A DNA stretch of 64,000 nucleotides from Macrostomum hystrix (taxonomy: Eukaryota; Platyhelminthes; Macrostomidae): contig CATNEN010000003.1 of the NCBI GenBank assembly GCA_950097015.1, positions 3,637,501 through 3,701,500 of the forward strand, given 5' to 3'. The notes under the pieces are model-generated. The model was given only the letters and a program-made list of their open reading frames with translations. It searched no databases and was not told the origin of the DNA. The position numbers were made by a program, and so were the translations under genes. Shown here piece by piece: positions 22,601 through 34,900 of this stretch (positions are counted from its first letter, which is position 1; every line of letters begins with the position of its first letter).

Positions 22601-25600
22601 CACTTTGATCTTTTTTTTAATGCGAGGATTGACGTACTCTTTAAATAGGTACAGTACAACACAGCAGCCGGCCGATAGGCCCAGGGTGACAAAATTTGTT
22701 TTGCTGATCACAGCGAATAGGTTGGTTAGACTCTGCGGAGTGACGGGCGGGCTGGAGTTCATAGATTTTGAATAAGGTAGATTTGAATAGGGTAGATTTG
22801 AAAAAGTTAGATTTTGAATAAGGTAGATTTGAATAGGGTAGATTTGAAAAGGTACATTTTGAATAAGGTAGATTTGAAAAAGGTAGATTTGAAAAAGGTA
22901 GATTTGAAAAAGGTAGATTTTGAATAAGGTAGATTTGAATAGGGTAGATTTGAAAAGGTAGATTTTGAATAGGGTAGATTTGAAAAAGGTAGATTTTGAA
23001 CAAGGTAGATTTGAATAGGGTAGATTTGAAAAAGGTAGATTTGAAAAAGGTAGATTTGAAAAAGGTAGATTTTGAATAAGGTAGATTTGAATAGGGTAGA
23101 TTTGAAAAGGTAGATTTTGAATAGGGTAGATTTTAAATAGGGTAGATTTGAAAAAGTTAGATTTTGAATAAGGTAGATTTGAATAGGGTAGATTTGAAAA
23201 GGTACATTTTGAATAAGGTAGATTTGAAAAAGGTAGATTTGAAAAAGGTAGATTTGAAAAAGGTAGATTTTGAATAAGGTAGATTTGAATAGGGTAGATT
23301 TGAAAAGGTAGATTTTGAATAGGGTAGATTTGAAAAAGGTAGATTTTGAACAAGGTAGATTTGAATAGGGTAGATTTGAAAAAGGTAGATTTTGAATAAG
23401 GTAGATTTGAATAGGGTAGACTTCTAAGCAGGTAGATTTCTAAGCAGGGAGGTTTCTGAGAAGGTAGATTTCTAAGCAGGTAGATTTCTAAGCAGGTAGA
23501 TTTCTAAGCAGGTAGATTTCTAAGCAGGTAGATTTCTAAGCAGGGAGGTTTCTGAGAAGGTAGATTTCTAAGCAGGTAGATTTCTAGGCAGGTAGATTTC
23601 TAAGCAGGTAGATTTCTAAGCAGGTAGATTTCTAAGCAGGTAGATTTCTAAGCAGGTAGATTTCTAAGCAGGGAGGTTTCTGAGAAGGTAGATTTCTAAG
23701 CAGGTAGATTTCTAGGTAGGTAGATTTCTAAGAAGGTAGATTTCTAAGCAGGTAGATTTCTAAGCAGGTAGATTTCTAAGCAGGTAGATTTCTAAGCAGG
23801 TAGATTTCTAAGCAAGTAGATTTCTAAGCAGGTAGATTTCTAAGCAAGTAGATTTCTAAGAAGGTAGATTTCTAAGCTAGATTTATAAGAAGGTAGATTA
23901 CTAAGCAGGTAGATTTCTAAGCAGGTAGATTTCTAAGCAGGTAGATTTCTAAGAAGGTAGATTTCTAAGCAGGTAGATTTCTAAGCAGGTAGATTTCTAA
24001 GCAGGTAGATTTGCAAGTAGATTTCTAAGCAGGTAGATTTATAAGAAGGTAGATTTCTAAGAAGGTAGATTTCTAAGCAAGTAGATTACTAAGCAGGTAG
24101 ATTTATAAGAAGGTAGATTACTAAGCAGGTAGATTTATAAGAAGGTAGATTTCTAGATTCAAAGTTATAGGCAAATCAGATGCAAACACTAACCCCAACA
24201 ATTTTAAACAGACTCTCTGATCTCTCAGGCTTGACGCCTAGCAACAGCGGCAGCTGGCTAACAACCACCTGCACAGCGGCAGCGCAGGTGAATCCCTTCA
24301 ACATGGCATCGGAGACGTATCGCATGAAGAATCCCAGACGGAACAGGCCGATGGCAAAGATAATTAGCGAAGCAGCGAAACTGCCAACAATAGCCGACTG
24401 TAATTTGGCGTATTCTTCTACTGTATAGTTCATTGGCAATTGAATCTCAGTGCCATTGAGCTGAGACTCCAGATTTGGTATGTAGGCTTTGTAATTATTC
24501 AGAATCATGTCCGATAATAGCAGAGACATGAGTGAGAATGTGCCAATGGATAGGTGGCGAGATCGGCCAAATAAAGCGAAGATTAGCACAGGAATTAGCG
24601 ACGTGTAGAGTCCGTTGATTGGCTTCAGGCCTGCTAGAAGACCGTAGGCTAGGCCCTGTACGATGAAGGTATCGGTACGATTTTTCTAGAGGTTTTTAGA
24701 TTAATTTTAGTTTAAATCTTTAGTTCAAACTGAACCAAAAATTTACGATTTCATACTACTGTTAGGAATCTAATGTTTTTTATGAGTAATCGAATGATTT
24801 TACGAGTAATTTAGTACAAAAACAGCTTTAAGATAAAATCCTACTAGTAGTTTTACGACTAATCCTACTAGTAGTTTTACGACTAATCCTACTAGAAGTT
24901 TTACGACTAATCCTACTAGTAGTTTTACGACTAATCCTACTAGTAGTTCTACGACTAATCCTACTAGTTGTTGTTTGGAATAATCCTACTAGTTGTTTTA
25001 CGACAAATCCTACTAGTTGCTTTACGACTAATCCTACTAGTAGTTTTACGACTAATCCTACTAGTAGTTTTTAGGAATAATCCTACAATCGGTTTTACGA
25101 CCAATTCTACAAGCTGTTTTACGAAGAATCCTACAAGCTGTTTTACGACTAATCCTACTAGTTGTTTTACGACGAATCCTACTAGTTGTTTTACGATGAA
25201 TCCTACTAGTTGTTTTACGACGAATCCTACTAGTTTTTTTACGACGAATCCTACTAGTTTTATTTACGAGAAATACTACTAGTAGTTTTTAGGAATAATC
25301 CTACAAGCGGTTTTACGACTAATCCTACAAGCTGTTTTACGACTAATCCTACAAGCGGTTTTACGACTAATCCTACAAGCTGTTTTACGACTAATCCTAC
25401 AAGCGGTTTTACGACTAATCCTACAAGCTGTTTTACGACTAATCCTACAAGCTGTTTTACGACTAATCCTACAAGCGGTTTTACGACTAATCCTACAAGC
25501 TGTTTTACGACTAATCCTACAAGCTGTTTTACGACTAATCCTACAAGCGGTTTTACGACTAATCCTACAAGCTGTTTTACGACTAATCCTACAAGCGGTT

Positions 25601-27951
25601 TTACGACTAATCCTACAAGCTGTTTTACGACTAATCCTACAAGCTGTTTTACGACTAATCCTACAAGCTGTTTTACGACGAATCCTACTAGTTGTTTTAC
25701 GACGAATCCTACTAGTTGTTTTTAGGAATAATCCTACAAGCTGTTTTACGACAAATCCTACAAGCTGTTTTACGACTAATCCTACTAGTTGTTTTACGAC
25801 AAATCCTACTAGTTGTTTTACGACAAATCCTACTAGTTGTTTTACGACAAATCCTACTAGTTGTTTTACGACGAATCCTACTAGTTGTTTTACGACAAAT
25901 CCTACAAGCTGTTTTACGATGAATCCTACAAGCTGTTTCTATGACTAACGATATGGTAATAATTCACAACTTCTAAGCTACATGGAATAAGCTATTTCAA
26001 CAAAACTACAAAAGTACTCAAAGACAACAAAAAAGTTTTGAAAAAAACAAACCTCCTTAGAATAGAATGTCACCTTCCCGTGTTACGAAAACTTAGTTCG
26101 ACCTGAGTAGAAAATGTATCTCTCTATTGTACATTCTCTGTCCTTTCTAACCACCTTGCACACTTATTTCGCTATTAATATATTCATTTCTATCCAAACA
26201 ATGTACTTTGTAGTTTTTAGCAATCTACTAAATTAATGACATGACAGGTCTCTCTCTTTCTTACTCTAGCCTCTTAATGTTTAAGCATTGCCTCACAGTC
26301 CTTTAATTAGTAGACCTCCAAGTGTTACAGAGCCAGCCTATCTTTCAAGCCAACTAATAGGCAACACTGCTTTTAGAGCTGTTTGTCTGCTTTGAAACTG
26401 CCACCTTGACGTGCATTCTTATTTTATTTTATTTTATTATTTCATATCGTCCACTTGTCCCTGTCTCATCGTTTGAGTGCTCGTAAATCGTTTACGGCCC
26501 TTATCACTGCCGATTTTTTCTTAACTACCTCTCACCCTCTTAATCTCCCTTTTTACTTTTTATTATTATTTGCAGGAGGGCTGCGGCCAATGGCACACCA
26601 TTTGGTGACACTAGACCCGCAGCCAGCGATGAGGCAATTCTGCCCATTTCGCTGACTCCTGAGCACACAAGCACACAGATACTGTACGCAGGCATACACT
26701 CACACAGGTGTGTACATCTGCCCTGACTTTCTCATCGTCAGGCAGTGTACACTCTCACTGTGCCTTGGATGTTGGCCCTCAATTCCCCCAAAGCCTTCTC
26801 TCCGCGGCTGCGCCCCAAATAAATGTGGCCTCGCCGCGGAATCTAACTTAGTGACCTTGGTGCGTGAGGCGAATGTGTTAACCGCTCTGCCACCGACCCC
26901 CCTTAATCTCACTCTCACCCTCCTAATCTCCCTCTCATCCTCCTAATTTCCCTCTTAGCCTCCTAATCTCCCTCTCACCCTCCTAATCTCCCTCTCACCC
27001 TCCGAATCTCCCTCTTAGCCTCCTAATCTCCCTCTCACCCTCCTAAACTCCCTCTCACCCTCCTAATCTCTCTCTCGCCCACCTAAACTCCCTCTTAGCC
27101 TCCTAATCTCCCTCTCACCCTCCTAATCTCCCTCTTAGCCTCCTAATCTCCCTCTCGCCCACCTAAACTCCCTCTTAGCCTCCTAATCTCCCTCTCACCC
27201 TCCTAATCTCCCTCTTAGCCTCCTAATCTCCCTCTCGCCCACCTAAACTCCCTCTTAGCCTCCTAATCTCCCTCTCATCCTCCTAATTTCCCTCTTAGCC
27301 TCCTAAACTCCTTCTCGCCCACCTAAACTCCCTCTTAGCCTCCTAATCTCCCTCTCACCCTCCTAATTTCCCTCTTAGCCTCCTAATCTCCTTCTCACCC
27401 TCCTAATCTCCCTCTCATCCTCCTAATTTCCCTCTTAGCCTCCTAATCTCCCTCTCACCCTCCTAATCTCCCTCTCACCCTCCTAATCTCCCTCTTAGCC
27501 TCCTAATCTCCCTCTCACCCTCTTAGTCTTTCAATCACGTTCTTAATCTCCCTCTCAGACTCACCTGTGGTATGTGAAACACGCAGGTGGTAAAGCCTGC
27601 AATGATGTCAGACACAATGTCCATCCTGGCGTACTGACCAGACCGGATCTGACCAACCAGCGGCAGCAGATTCAACGCCCGATGCCGCCAAGCCTCGCGA
27701 CTGCAATCGCAGGCCTTCACAATGGCCGCCTGAAGCATGCCACCAAACGGCGGATGACCCAATGGAGCTTCGCCGTACGTATCATTGAAATCTGCGTAGC
27801 TAAACACTGGCCTGGTCACTCGGTACTCCAGTTGCACAGCTTCTCCATCTGTTGTTGCAATCTTCCGATTTGAGCTGTCGTGCTCAACAACAGGTACGGC
27901 AACATCAGCCAGATTTGTTGATTTTGCATCGAAATTGTTTTCAGCCGGCAT
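19699..27951 (-). CDS. SLC26 (SulP) anion transporter, complete five-exon gene
   Basis: Exons in transcript order: 27951-27565, 24655-24194, 22732-22250, 21803-21201, 19977-19699. All junctions are phase 0 GT-AG and give 737 residues. The first junction splits the SulP signature (FHIPQ then GLAYGLLAG). Later blocks are INGLYTSLIPVLIFALFG, RHLSIGTFSLMSLLLSDM, GDVPRGLPAPIIPDLGFLP and ACGALARNSVVVS then VGMKSQLASLVSC. The STAS domain includes GLKIVRFDAPVNFANAE, VHTIVLDCSSWVSADMVG and HDAVLYAIAVPH. It is a plasma-membrane-type anion exchanger or channel of unknown substrate. Three introns match those of the copy at 5.2-9.0 kb; the FHIPQ/GLAY intron is extra. Introns 1, 2 and 4 are largely minisatellite, and intron 3 holds a SINE. 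Long frames that run out of exon 3 into repeats are intronic artefacts. Confidence 0.9.
20060..20360 (-). repeat. 22-bp minisatellite in SLC26 intron 4 (acceptor side)
   Basis: About 13 copies of ggattaagcatggatctgta plus ac, reading on the plus strand, with a short truncated unit repeated twice. It passes without a gap into the related 11/22-bp array to its right, so the two probably share an origin. Confidence 0.92.
20361..21192 (-). repeat. 11-bp (22-bp dimer) minisatellite in SLC26 intron 4 (donor side)
   Basis: Tandem 11-mers of atggatttagt and atggatctagc alternate for more than 800 bp. In the gene's sense orientation the unit reads ATACTAAATCC, similar to a TACTAAC branch-point motif. 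The array starts within about 8 nt of the donor at 21200 (GTGAGCAATGCTAG). Confidence 0.93.
21975..22222 (+). mobile_element. SINE family I copy in SLC26 intron 3
   Basis: tRNA-like head (ttgtggttagaccgtcgg, gggttcgattcccgactcc), then the family body including ggtgtggcgtcc, a C11 run at about 22140-22150, agtccatggactgaacagcc and gcgcaatagctgctgctgtg. Oriented opposite to the host gene. It occupies most of the 446-bp intron. Confidence 0.85.
22765..23420 (-). repeat. compound minisatellite in SLC26 intron 2 (acceptor side)
   Basis: Repeats of gtagatttgaaaaag, gtagattttgaataag and gtagatttgaatagg form a higher-order pattern with about 370-bp duplicated blocks. For example, the 22860-22990 and 23215-23345 segments are near-identical. 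Its right edge passes into the 16-bp array. Because it contains few stops on the minus strand, it extends the exon-3 frame artificially. Confidence 0.93.
23421..24155 (-). repeat. 16-bp minisatellite in SLC26 intron 2 (donor side)
   Basis: About 45 copies of gtagatttctaagcag with gaaggtttctgaga-like variants. It shares the gtagattt core with the adjacent compound array, which suggests common descent. It ends about 40 nt from the donor at 24193. Confidence 0.93.
24840..25935 (-). repeat. 24-bp minisatellite in SLC26 intron 1
   Basis: About 45 copies of a 24-bp unit, ttttacgactaatcctacta plus gtag, gttg or agcg/agct variants (cctacaagctg, cctacaagcgg, cctactagttg). Variant types are clustered, as expected from unequal exchange. 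In sense orientation each unit contains GTCGTAAAAC. Confidence 0.93.
26570..26902 (-). mobile_element. SINE family II copy in SLC26 intron 1
   Basis: Same orientation as the host gene, with the full block order of family II: gctgcggccaatggcacacc, agacccgcagcca, gcacacagatactgtacgca, cacacaggtgtgtacatctg, actgtgccttgga, ctgcgccccaaataaatgtg and the tRNA-like head in complement near accgctctgccaccgacc. A tandem array begins immediately beyond the head. Confidence 0.85.
26903..27535 (-). repeat. 20-bp minisatellite next to the donor of SLC26 intron 1
   Basis: About 31 copies of ctctcaccctcctaatctcc with cttagcc, cgcccac and catcc variants. In sense orientation the common unit reads GGTGAGAGGGAGATTAGGAG, so most copies carry a GTGAG like the authentic donor at 27564, which is followed by GTGAGTCTGAGAGGGAGATT. 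The array therefore resembles a multiplied copy of the donor-flanking sequence. Confidence 0.93.
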
Positions 27952-28305
27952 AGCTTAAGTTTATGCCAGAATTAACTTAAGTCGCTCGCCAATTTTCAAC
28001 ACAACTGCAAGAAATGAGGGGCATGACCCGACTTACGTATTTTCTACCCGGCGAGGGGTGTGACATCAGCGGACCAATTAGAAGCGTTCAATATGTTACC
28101 CTTGTGTTCACGTTTTCTCGCTCCAACCTTGCAACAAGCTGTCCCTTTGATAGATTATTATCTGTCCTTTGATGTTTAGGCTTTCCCATGTTTCTACCGT
28201 AAATTATAGTTTCATGGTGTCGTCTAAAACTGTTTATTAAAATAACTGTGTAGCCTTCTAAGTAATAAAAATAATAATTGATTACACAAGTCACAAAAAT
28301 AGGAC
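27952..28305. other. intergenic between SLC26 and ABCB8 genes, no gene seen
   Basis: 5' flank of the minus-strand SLC26 gene. No TATA-like or other promoter motif stands out. A SINE follows at 28306. Confidence 0.4.
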
Positions 28306-28545
28306 CAGATTTGCAGCCGACAGCACAGCCGCAGCTATTGCTGTTCAGTCCATGGACTGGGGGAACGCCACACACAACCCTAAATTACCCCAGCTGATGC
28401 AGGTACTCATTTAACAGCTGGGTGAACTGAAGCATAGCATAGTTAAGTGACTTGCTAAAGGACACACATTGTTACAGTGGGGTCGGGAATCGAACCCTTG
28501 ACCTTGAAGTCGTGAGTCCGACCCTCTTACCGCTAGGCTAGTTTA
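28306..28545 (-). mobile_element. SINE family I copy
   Basis: Reverse-oriented copy: gatttgcagccgacagcaca, ccgcagctattgctgttcag, agtccatggactgggggaac, tttaacagctgggtgaac, then the B-box complement gggaatcgaaccctt and the A-box complement ttaccgctaggcta. Lies between the ABCB8 3' end and the SLC26 5' end. Confidence 0.85.
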
Positions 28546-28922
28546 GTTATCATTCCAAACGATTGTATTTTATTAATCCGCCTCTAAAATGTCAAACTAT
28601 TTTTAAACTTTTTTATCTATACTCATTAAAACAAAAATGCTAAAAAGCGAAAGAAAACAAAACAAACAAGAAAAGAATAAATCAATAATAAATATAATTT
28701 ATTCAAATTATTTATTCAAATTCGATAACAATTAAACAAATCAAGCATATAAAAAATGCAAAACAAGATCAAAATTACTAAATGAAAAGTAAAATAAATA
28801 TTATTCTACTTTTTCTTTGAAGCTAGTCAATTATACTATAAAAAATCTAACCGCTTAGTTATAGTACTAAGTTGAGCGTATCATGAACCCTAATTTTTTC
28901 AAATCGAACCCTAAAGACATTA

Positions 28923-31900
28923 TCAGCCAATCAAGTCCGTCTCGTGTCGTTCAACCATGGCCCAGTAGTGGCCACGTTTCTTCAACAATTCGCTGCGCTT
29001 TCCTTGCTGCAAGAAATATTTTAAGGATTGTAAAAAATGTGCGTATAGACTACTGACAGTAGGTAGAATGGTAGATAAAAAATTAATGGGCAAATGCCTC
29101 AGGGCAAATGTATTAAATCCTTCAGGGCTAATTTTCAAATTACTTCAGGGCTAATTTTCAAAATCCTTCAGGGCTAATTTTCAAAATCCTTTAGGGCAAA
29201 TTTTCAAAATCCTTTAGGGCTAATTTTCAAAATCCTTTAGGGCTAATTTTCAAAATCCTTCAGGGCTAATTTTCAAAATCCTATAGGGCTAATTTTCAAA
29301 ATCCTTTAGGGCTAATTTTCAAAATCCTTCAGGGCTAATTTTCTAAATCCTTTAGGGCTAATTTTCAAAATCCTTCAGGGCTAATTTTCAAATTACTTCA
29401 GGGCTAATTTTCAAAATCCTTCAGGGCTAATTTTCAAATTACTTCAGGGCTAATTTTCAAAATCCTTTAGGGCTAATTTTCAAAATCCTTCAGGGCTAAT
29501 TTTCAAAATCCTTTATGGCTAATTTTCAAAATCCTTCAGGGCTAATTTTCAAAATAGTTCAGGGCTAATTTTCAAAATCCTTCAGGGCTAATTTTCAAAA
29601 TCCTTTAGGGCTAATTTTCAAAATCCTTCAGGGCTAATTTTCAAAATCCTTCAGGGCTAATTTTCAAATTACTTCAGGGCTAATTTTCAAAATCCTTCAG
29701 GGCAAATATATTAAATCTTTCAGGGCCAACTTTCTCAATCTTTCAGGACTATTTTTCTAAACCCATCAGTGTTCATTTACTAAATCATTTAGGTTCAGTT
29801 GTCAGTAGCACATAAAAAACCAACAATTCAAAAGCTACACCAACCTCAAGCACTCTGCCGTTGCCCATGACAACTACATAGTCGGCAGCCTCTATGGTAG
29901 AGAGTCGGTGCGCAATGACAATCACGGTGCGACCGTGCATTGCCTGCTGAAGGGCCGCCTGAACCAAGCGCTCACTCTCAGAGTCCAGGGCGCTCGTGGC
30001 TTCGTCAAGAATCTGGAAATTAATTAGGCCAGATAGAAAGAGCAGAATTCTTACAAAAAAATCCGAATTCTACAAAATGAATCTGAATTTAAATCGCTAC
30101 TTAAAAAATTTACATCTCAATCAAGAGCCAGATCCTAAATCCTCATCACTTACAATCTAGAGCCAGATCCTAAATCCTCATCACTTACAATCTAGAGCCA
30201 GATCCTAAATCCTCATCACTTACAATCTAGAGCCAGATCCTAAATCCTCATCCCTTACAATCTAGAGCCAGATCCTAAATACTGATTCCCAGATCCTAAA
30301 TCCTCATCACTTACAATCTAGAGCCAGATCCTAAATACTGATTCCCAGATCCTAAATCCTCATCCCTTACAATCTAGAGCCAGATCCTAAATACTGATTC
30401 CCAGATCCTAAATCCTCATCACTTACAATCTAGAGCCAGATCCTAAATACTGATTCCCAGATCCTAAATCCTCATCCCTTACAATCTAGAGCCAGATCCT
30501 AAATACTGATTCCCAGATCCTAAATCCTCATCCCTTACAATCTAGAGCCAGATCCTAAATGCTTATTCCCAGATCCTAAATCCTCATCCCTTACAATCTA
30601 GAGCCAGATCCTAAATACTGATTCCCAGATCCTAAATCCTCATCCCTTACAATCTAGAGCCAGATCCTAAATCCTCATCACTTACAATCTAGAGCCAGAT
30701 CCTAAATCCTCATCACTTACAATCTAGAGCCAGATCCTAAATCCTCATCACTTACAATCTAGAGCCAGATCATAAATCCTCATCACATACAATCTAGAGC
30801 CAGATCCTAAATCCTCATCACTTACAATCTAGAGCCAGATCCTAAATCCTCATCCCTTACAATCTAGAGCCAGATCCTAAATCCTCATCCCTTACAATCT
30901 AGAGCCAGATCCTAAATCCTCATCACTTACAATCTAGAGCCAGATCCTAAATACTGATTCCCAGATCCTAAATCCTCATCACTTACAATCTAGAGCCAGA
31001 TCCTAAATCCTCATCACTTACAATCTAGAGCCAGATCCTAAATACTGATTCCCAGATCCTAAATCCTCATCCCTTACAATCTAGAGCCAGATCCTAAATA
31101 CTGATTCCCAGATCCTAAATCCTCATCCCTTACAATCTAGAGCCAGATCCTAAATACTGATTCCCAGATCCTAAATCCTCATCACTTACAATCTAGAGCC
31201 AGATCCTAAATCCTCATCACTTACAATCTAGAGCCAGATCCTAAATCCTCATCACTTACAATCTAGAGCCAGATCCTAAATCCTCATCACTTACAATCTA
31301 GAGCCAGATCCTAAATACTGATTCCCAGATCCTAAATCCTCATCACTTACAATCTAGAGCCAGATCCTAAATCCTCATCACTTACAATCTAGAGCCAGAT
31401 CCTAAATACTGATTCCCAGATCCTAAATCCTCATCCCTTACAATCTAGAGCCAGATCCTAAATCCTCATCCCTTACAATCTAGAGCCAGATCCTAAATCC
31501 TCATCACTTACAATCTAGAGCCAGATCCTAAATCCTCATCACTTACAATCTAGAGCCAGATCCTAAATCCTCATCAATTACAATCTAGAGCCAGATCCTA
31601 AATACTGATTCCCAGATCCCAAATCCTCATCCCTTACAATCTAGAGCCAGATCCTAAATACTGATTCCCAGATCCTAAATCCTCATCCCTTACAATCTAG
31701 AGCCAGATCCTAAATACTGATTCCCAGATCCCAAATCCTCATCCCTTACAATCTAGTGCCAGATCCTAAATCCTCATCACTTACAATCTAGAGCCAGATC
31801 CTAAATCCTTATCACTTACAATCTAGAGCCAGATCCTAAATCCTCATCACTTACAATCTAGAGCCAGATCCTAAATCCTCATCCCTTACAATCTAGAGCC

Positions 31901-34900
31901 AGATCCTAAATCCTCATCACTTACAATCTAGAGCCAGATCCTAAATCCTTATCACTTACAATCTAGAGCCAGATACTAAATCCTCATCACTTACAATCTA
32001 GAGCCAGATCCTAAATACTGATTCCCAGATCCTAAATCCTCATCCCTTACAATCTAGAGCCAGATCCTAAATCCTCATCAATTACAATCTAGAGCCAGAT
32101 CCTAAATCCTCATCACTTACAATCTAGAGCCAGATCCTAAATCCTCATCAATTACAATCTAGAGCCAGATCCTAAATACTGATTCCCAGATCCCAAATCC
32201 TCATCCCTTACAATCTAGAGCCAGATCCTAAATACTGATTCCCAGATCCTAAATCCTCATCCCTTACAATCTAGAGCCAGATCCTAAATACTGATTCCCA
32301 GATCCCAAATCCTCATCCCTTACAATCTAGAGCCAGATCCTAAATACTGATTCCCAGATCCTAAATCCTCATCCCTTATAATCTAGAGCCAGATCCTAAA
32401 TCCTCATCCCTTATAATCTAGAGCCAGATCCTAAATCCTCATCCCTTATAATCTAGAGCCAGATCCTAAATACTGATTCCCAGATCCTAAATCCTCATCA
32501 ATTACAATCTAGAGCCAGATCCTAAATCCTGATTCCCAGATCCTAAATCCATATCCCATACAATCTAGAGCCAGATCCCAAGTCATCATCCCTTACAATC
32601 TAGAGCCAGATCCCAAATTCTCATCCCATACAACCGAGAGCCAAATCCCAGATCCCGATTCCCGCAGAACCCGCAGCTTCAGACTCACCAGCAGTGCGGG
32701 ATCTTTGAGCAGAGCTCTAGCGATGGCAATCCGCTGCTTCTGCCCGCCGCTAACAGCCAATCCCCGCTCGCCAACGTGAGTGTCGTAGCCCCTTGGAAAG
32801 CCGACAATGAAATCGTGCGCCTGAGCCAATCTGGCAGCCGCTTCAACCTCAGCGTCGGTGGCGTCGGGCCGGCCGTAGCGAATGTTCTCCCGGATGCTGG
32901 TGCAGAACAGGGCCGGCTCCTGAGGAATCAGGCCGACTAGGCGACCGCGCACCCAGCCGGGGTCGTAGGCGCGAAGATCTCGGCCAGCCAATAGGACGCG
33001 GCCCTCGGTGGGGTCATAGAACCTGTAGATTTGATTGGATGATAGATTTGTTGATGCCGGCTGAAAATCGTTTTAAGACAAGCCAGAATAGATGGTGTTA
33101 CTTTTGTTAAGATATGGCGGCTAGATCGAAGAACGCGCTAAATTGGCGGCGGCAAGATCAAAGAAGACAAATAACTGGTGGCGGTTAGATCAAAGACCAC
33201 ACAAAATCGATGGCGGCTAGATCAAATAACAAACAAATTCAGTGGCGGCTATAGATGAAGGGGTCTGACCTGGTCAGCAGTTGAGTCACCGTGCTCTTGC
33301 CGGCTCCTGATCTGCCACAGACGGCCACAACGCAGCCGCTGGGTACAGATAAGGTGACATCGTCCAGTACGGGCGCATCCGGTCTGCCTGGATAGGCAAA
33401 TCGGACAGATTCCAATCGGACCAGCTCCTGTCCAGGTGACACTGTACTGGGCAGCTCGGTTAGAAGCCCAGGCCGTCCTCTGTCCAGCTCGATGGCTGGC
33501 CGGCTGTTCAACAGGCGGAAGACCCGGCCGCCGGCTGTGGCGCCTTTGATGGCGTGGCCAAACAGAGGCGACAGATTAGCCGCAGAGCGCATGGCGGTCT
33601 GGACACCGACCAGGTAGGCGGTCAGTTCGCCGGGCGTCAATTCGCCGCGACCGATGCAGACGCCACCGCCGCAGAGAACGGTGAGAACTACACCATTGAC
33701 GGCCAGGTTCGATAGGGCCTATCGTTTTGACATAACAAAAAAAAGTAATTTTCGATACATATCGGGTAGGTGTTGATTGTTGAAAAAAACAAAAAATTGC
33801 CTAGATCAATTGCAAATTGAATTTTTTGAGTTCAGGTCACTTTCACGGTCACGGAGTTAGTTTAAAATAGTTTGTAGTTTGAACTTGCTTGATGGGGATC
33901 TATTCACACAAACTCATTCGAAGGAGGAGTTCAAATTGTTGAAAGAAACTAAAAAAACACCTGACATCTTACCTGAAACAAGCCAATACCTAGAGCCAAC
34001 CTTCTAGCCAGGCTGGCCGCCTCTTCAACCTGTTGCTCGTATAGTCGAAGCTCTTCGGCCTCCATGCCGAAGGCTTTGACGCTACGCATCTGAGTGAGGG
34101 CTTCGTGGGCCACAGCGTTGGCCGCGGCGTGTTGAGCAGCTGCTCGCTTGCTCAAAGTCCGCAGCATAGAGCCTAGGCCAAGGCCGACAGCTACAACTAG
34201 GGGTATGTACAGTAGAAAGAAGGCCGTTAGTCTGGGCGACATGGCGACTAGGTAGCCGAGGCTGCCGACAGCTTGCGTTGTGTTGCGAAGGCCTTGCGAT
34301 ACGGCCGACTTGAAGGCACTTTTGAAATCCTAAAAAAAACGAAATATTAAAAAAATCTTAAGTGAAGAGGAGCTAAACAATAAGGTTATGGGTAGGAGGT
34401 ATAATGGGTTAAATTATGATTGAAAATTAAGGATTTATTGAGTTGATTTTCGTTAATCCCTTAATCTGTTTAACGTGAAGGACTTAATTTAGAAGTTCAC
34501 ATTTGAGGATAGAAGTTGACTCTGGAGTGTAAATTAGGGGTAGGAGATGATTCTGGAGTGTACATTTGGGGGTAGGAGTTGACTCTGGAGTGTACATTTA
34601 GAGGGTAGGAGTTGACTCTGGAGTGTACATTTGGGGGTAGGAGTTGACTCTGGAGTGTACATTTGGGGGCAGAAAATAACAGTCAAATGTACATTACATT
34701 AAGAACCAAAATATGGACTGTACCTTGAGGGTTGGAAGTTTTTTCGTTTGACATCATAATATATTTTTATGCCTCGATCTCAACTCACCTGAACATCGCC
34801 AGACAGCCTGCTAAGCAGCTCAGCAGATCGGTGCTTATCAAAGAAGGCAACATCCTGGTTGAGCAGGGTTGCCATCAGGCGCCGACGCAGGCGGGCTGCC

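Noticed and set aside
22733..23353. Long minus-strand N-terminal extension of the SLC26 exon 3 frame
   Set aside because: It is a translated minisatellite. The phase-0 acceptor at 22732 and the paralogue show the exon starts at SLTNLF.
30115..32640. CRISPR-like repeat array
   Set aside because: Direct tandem units without unique spacers, inside an intron of an animal gene.
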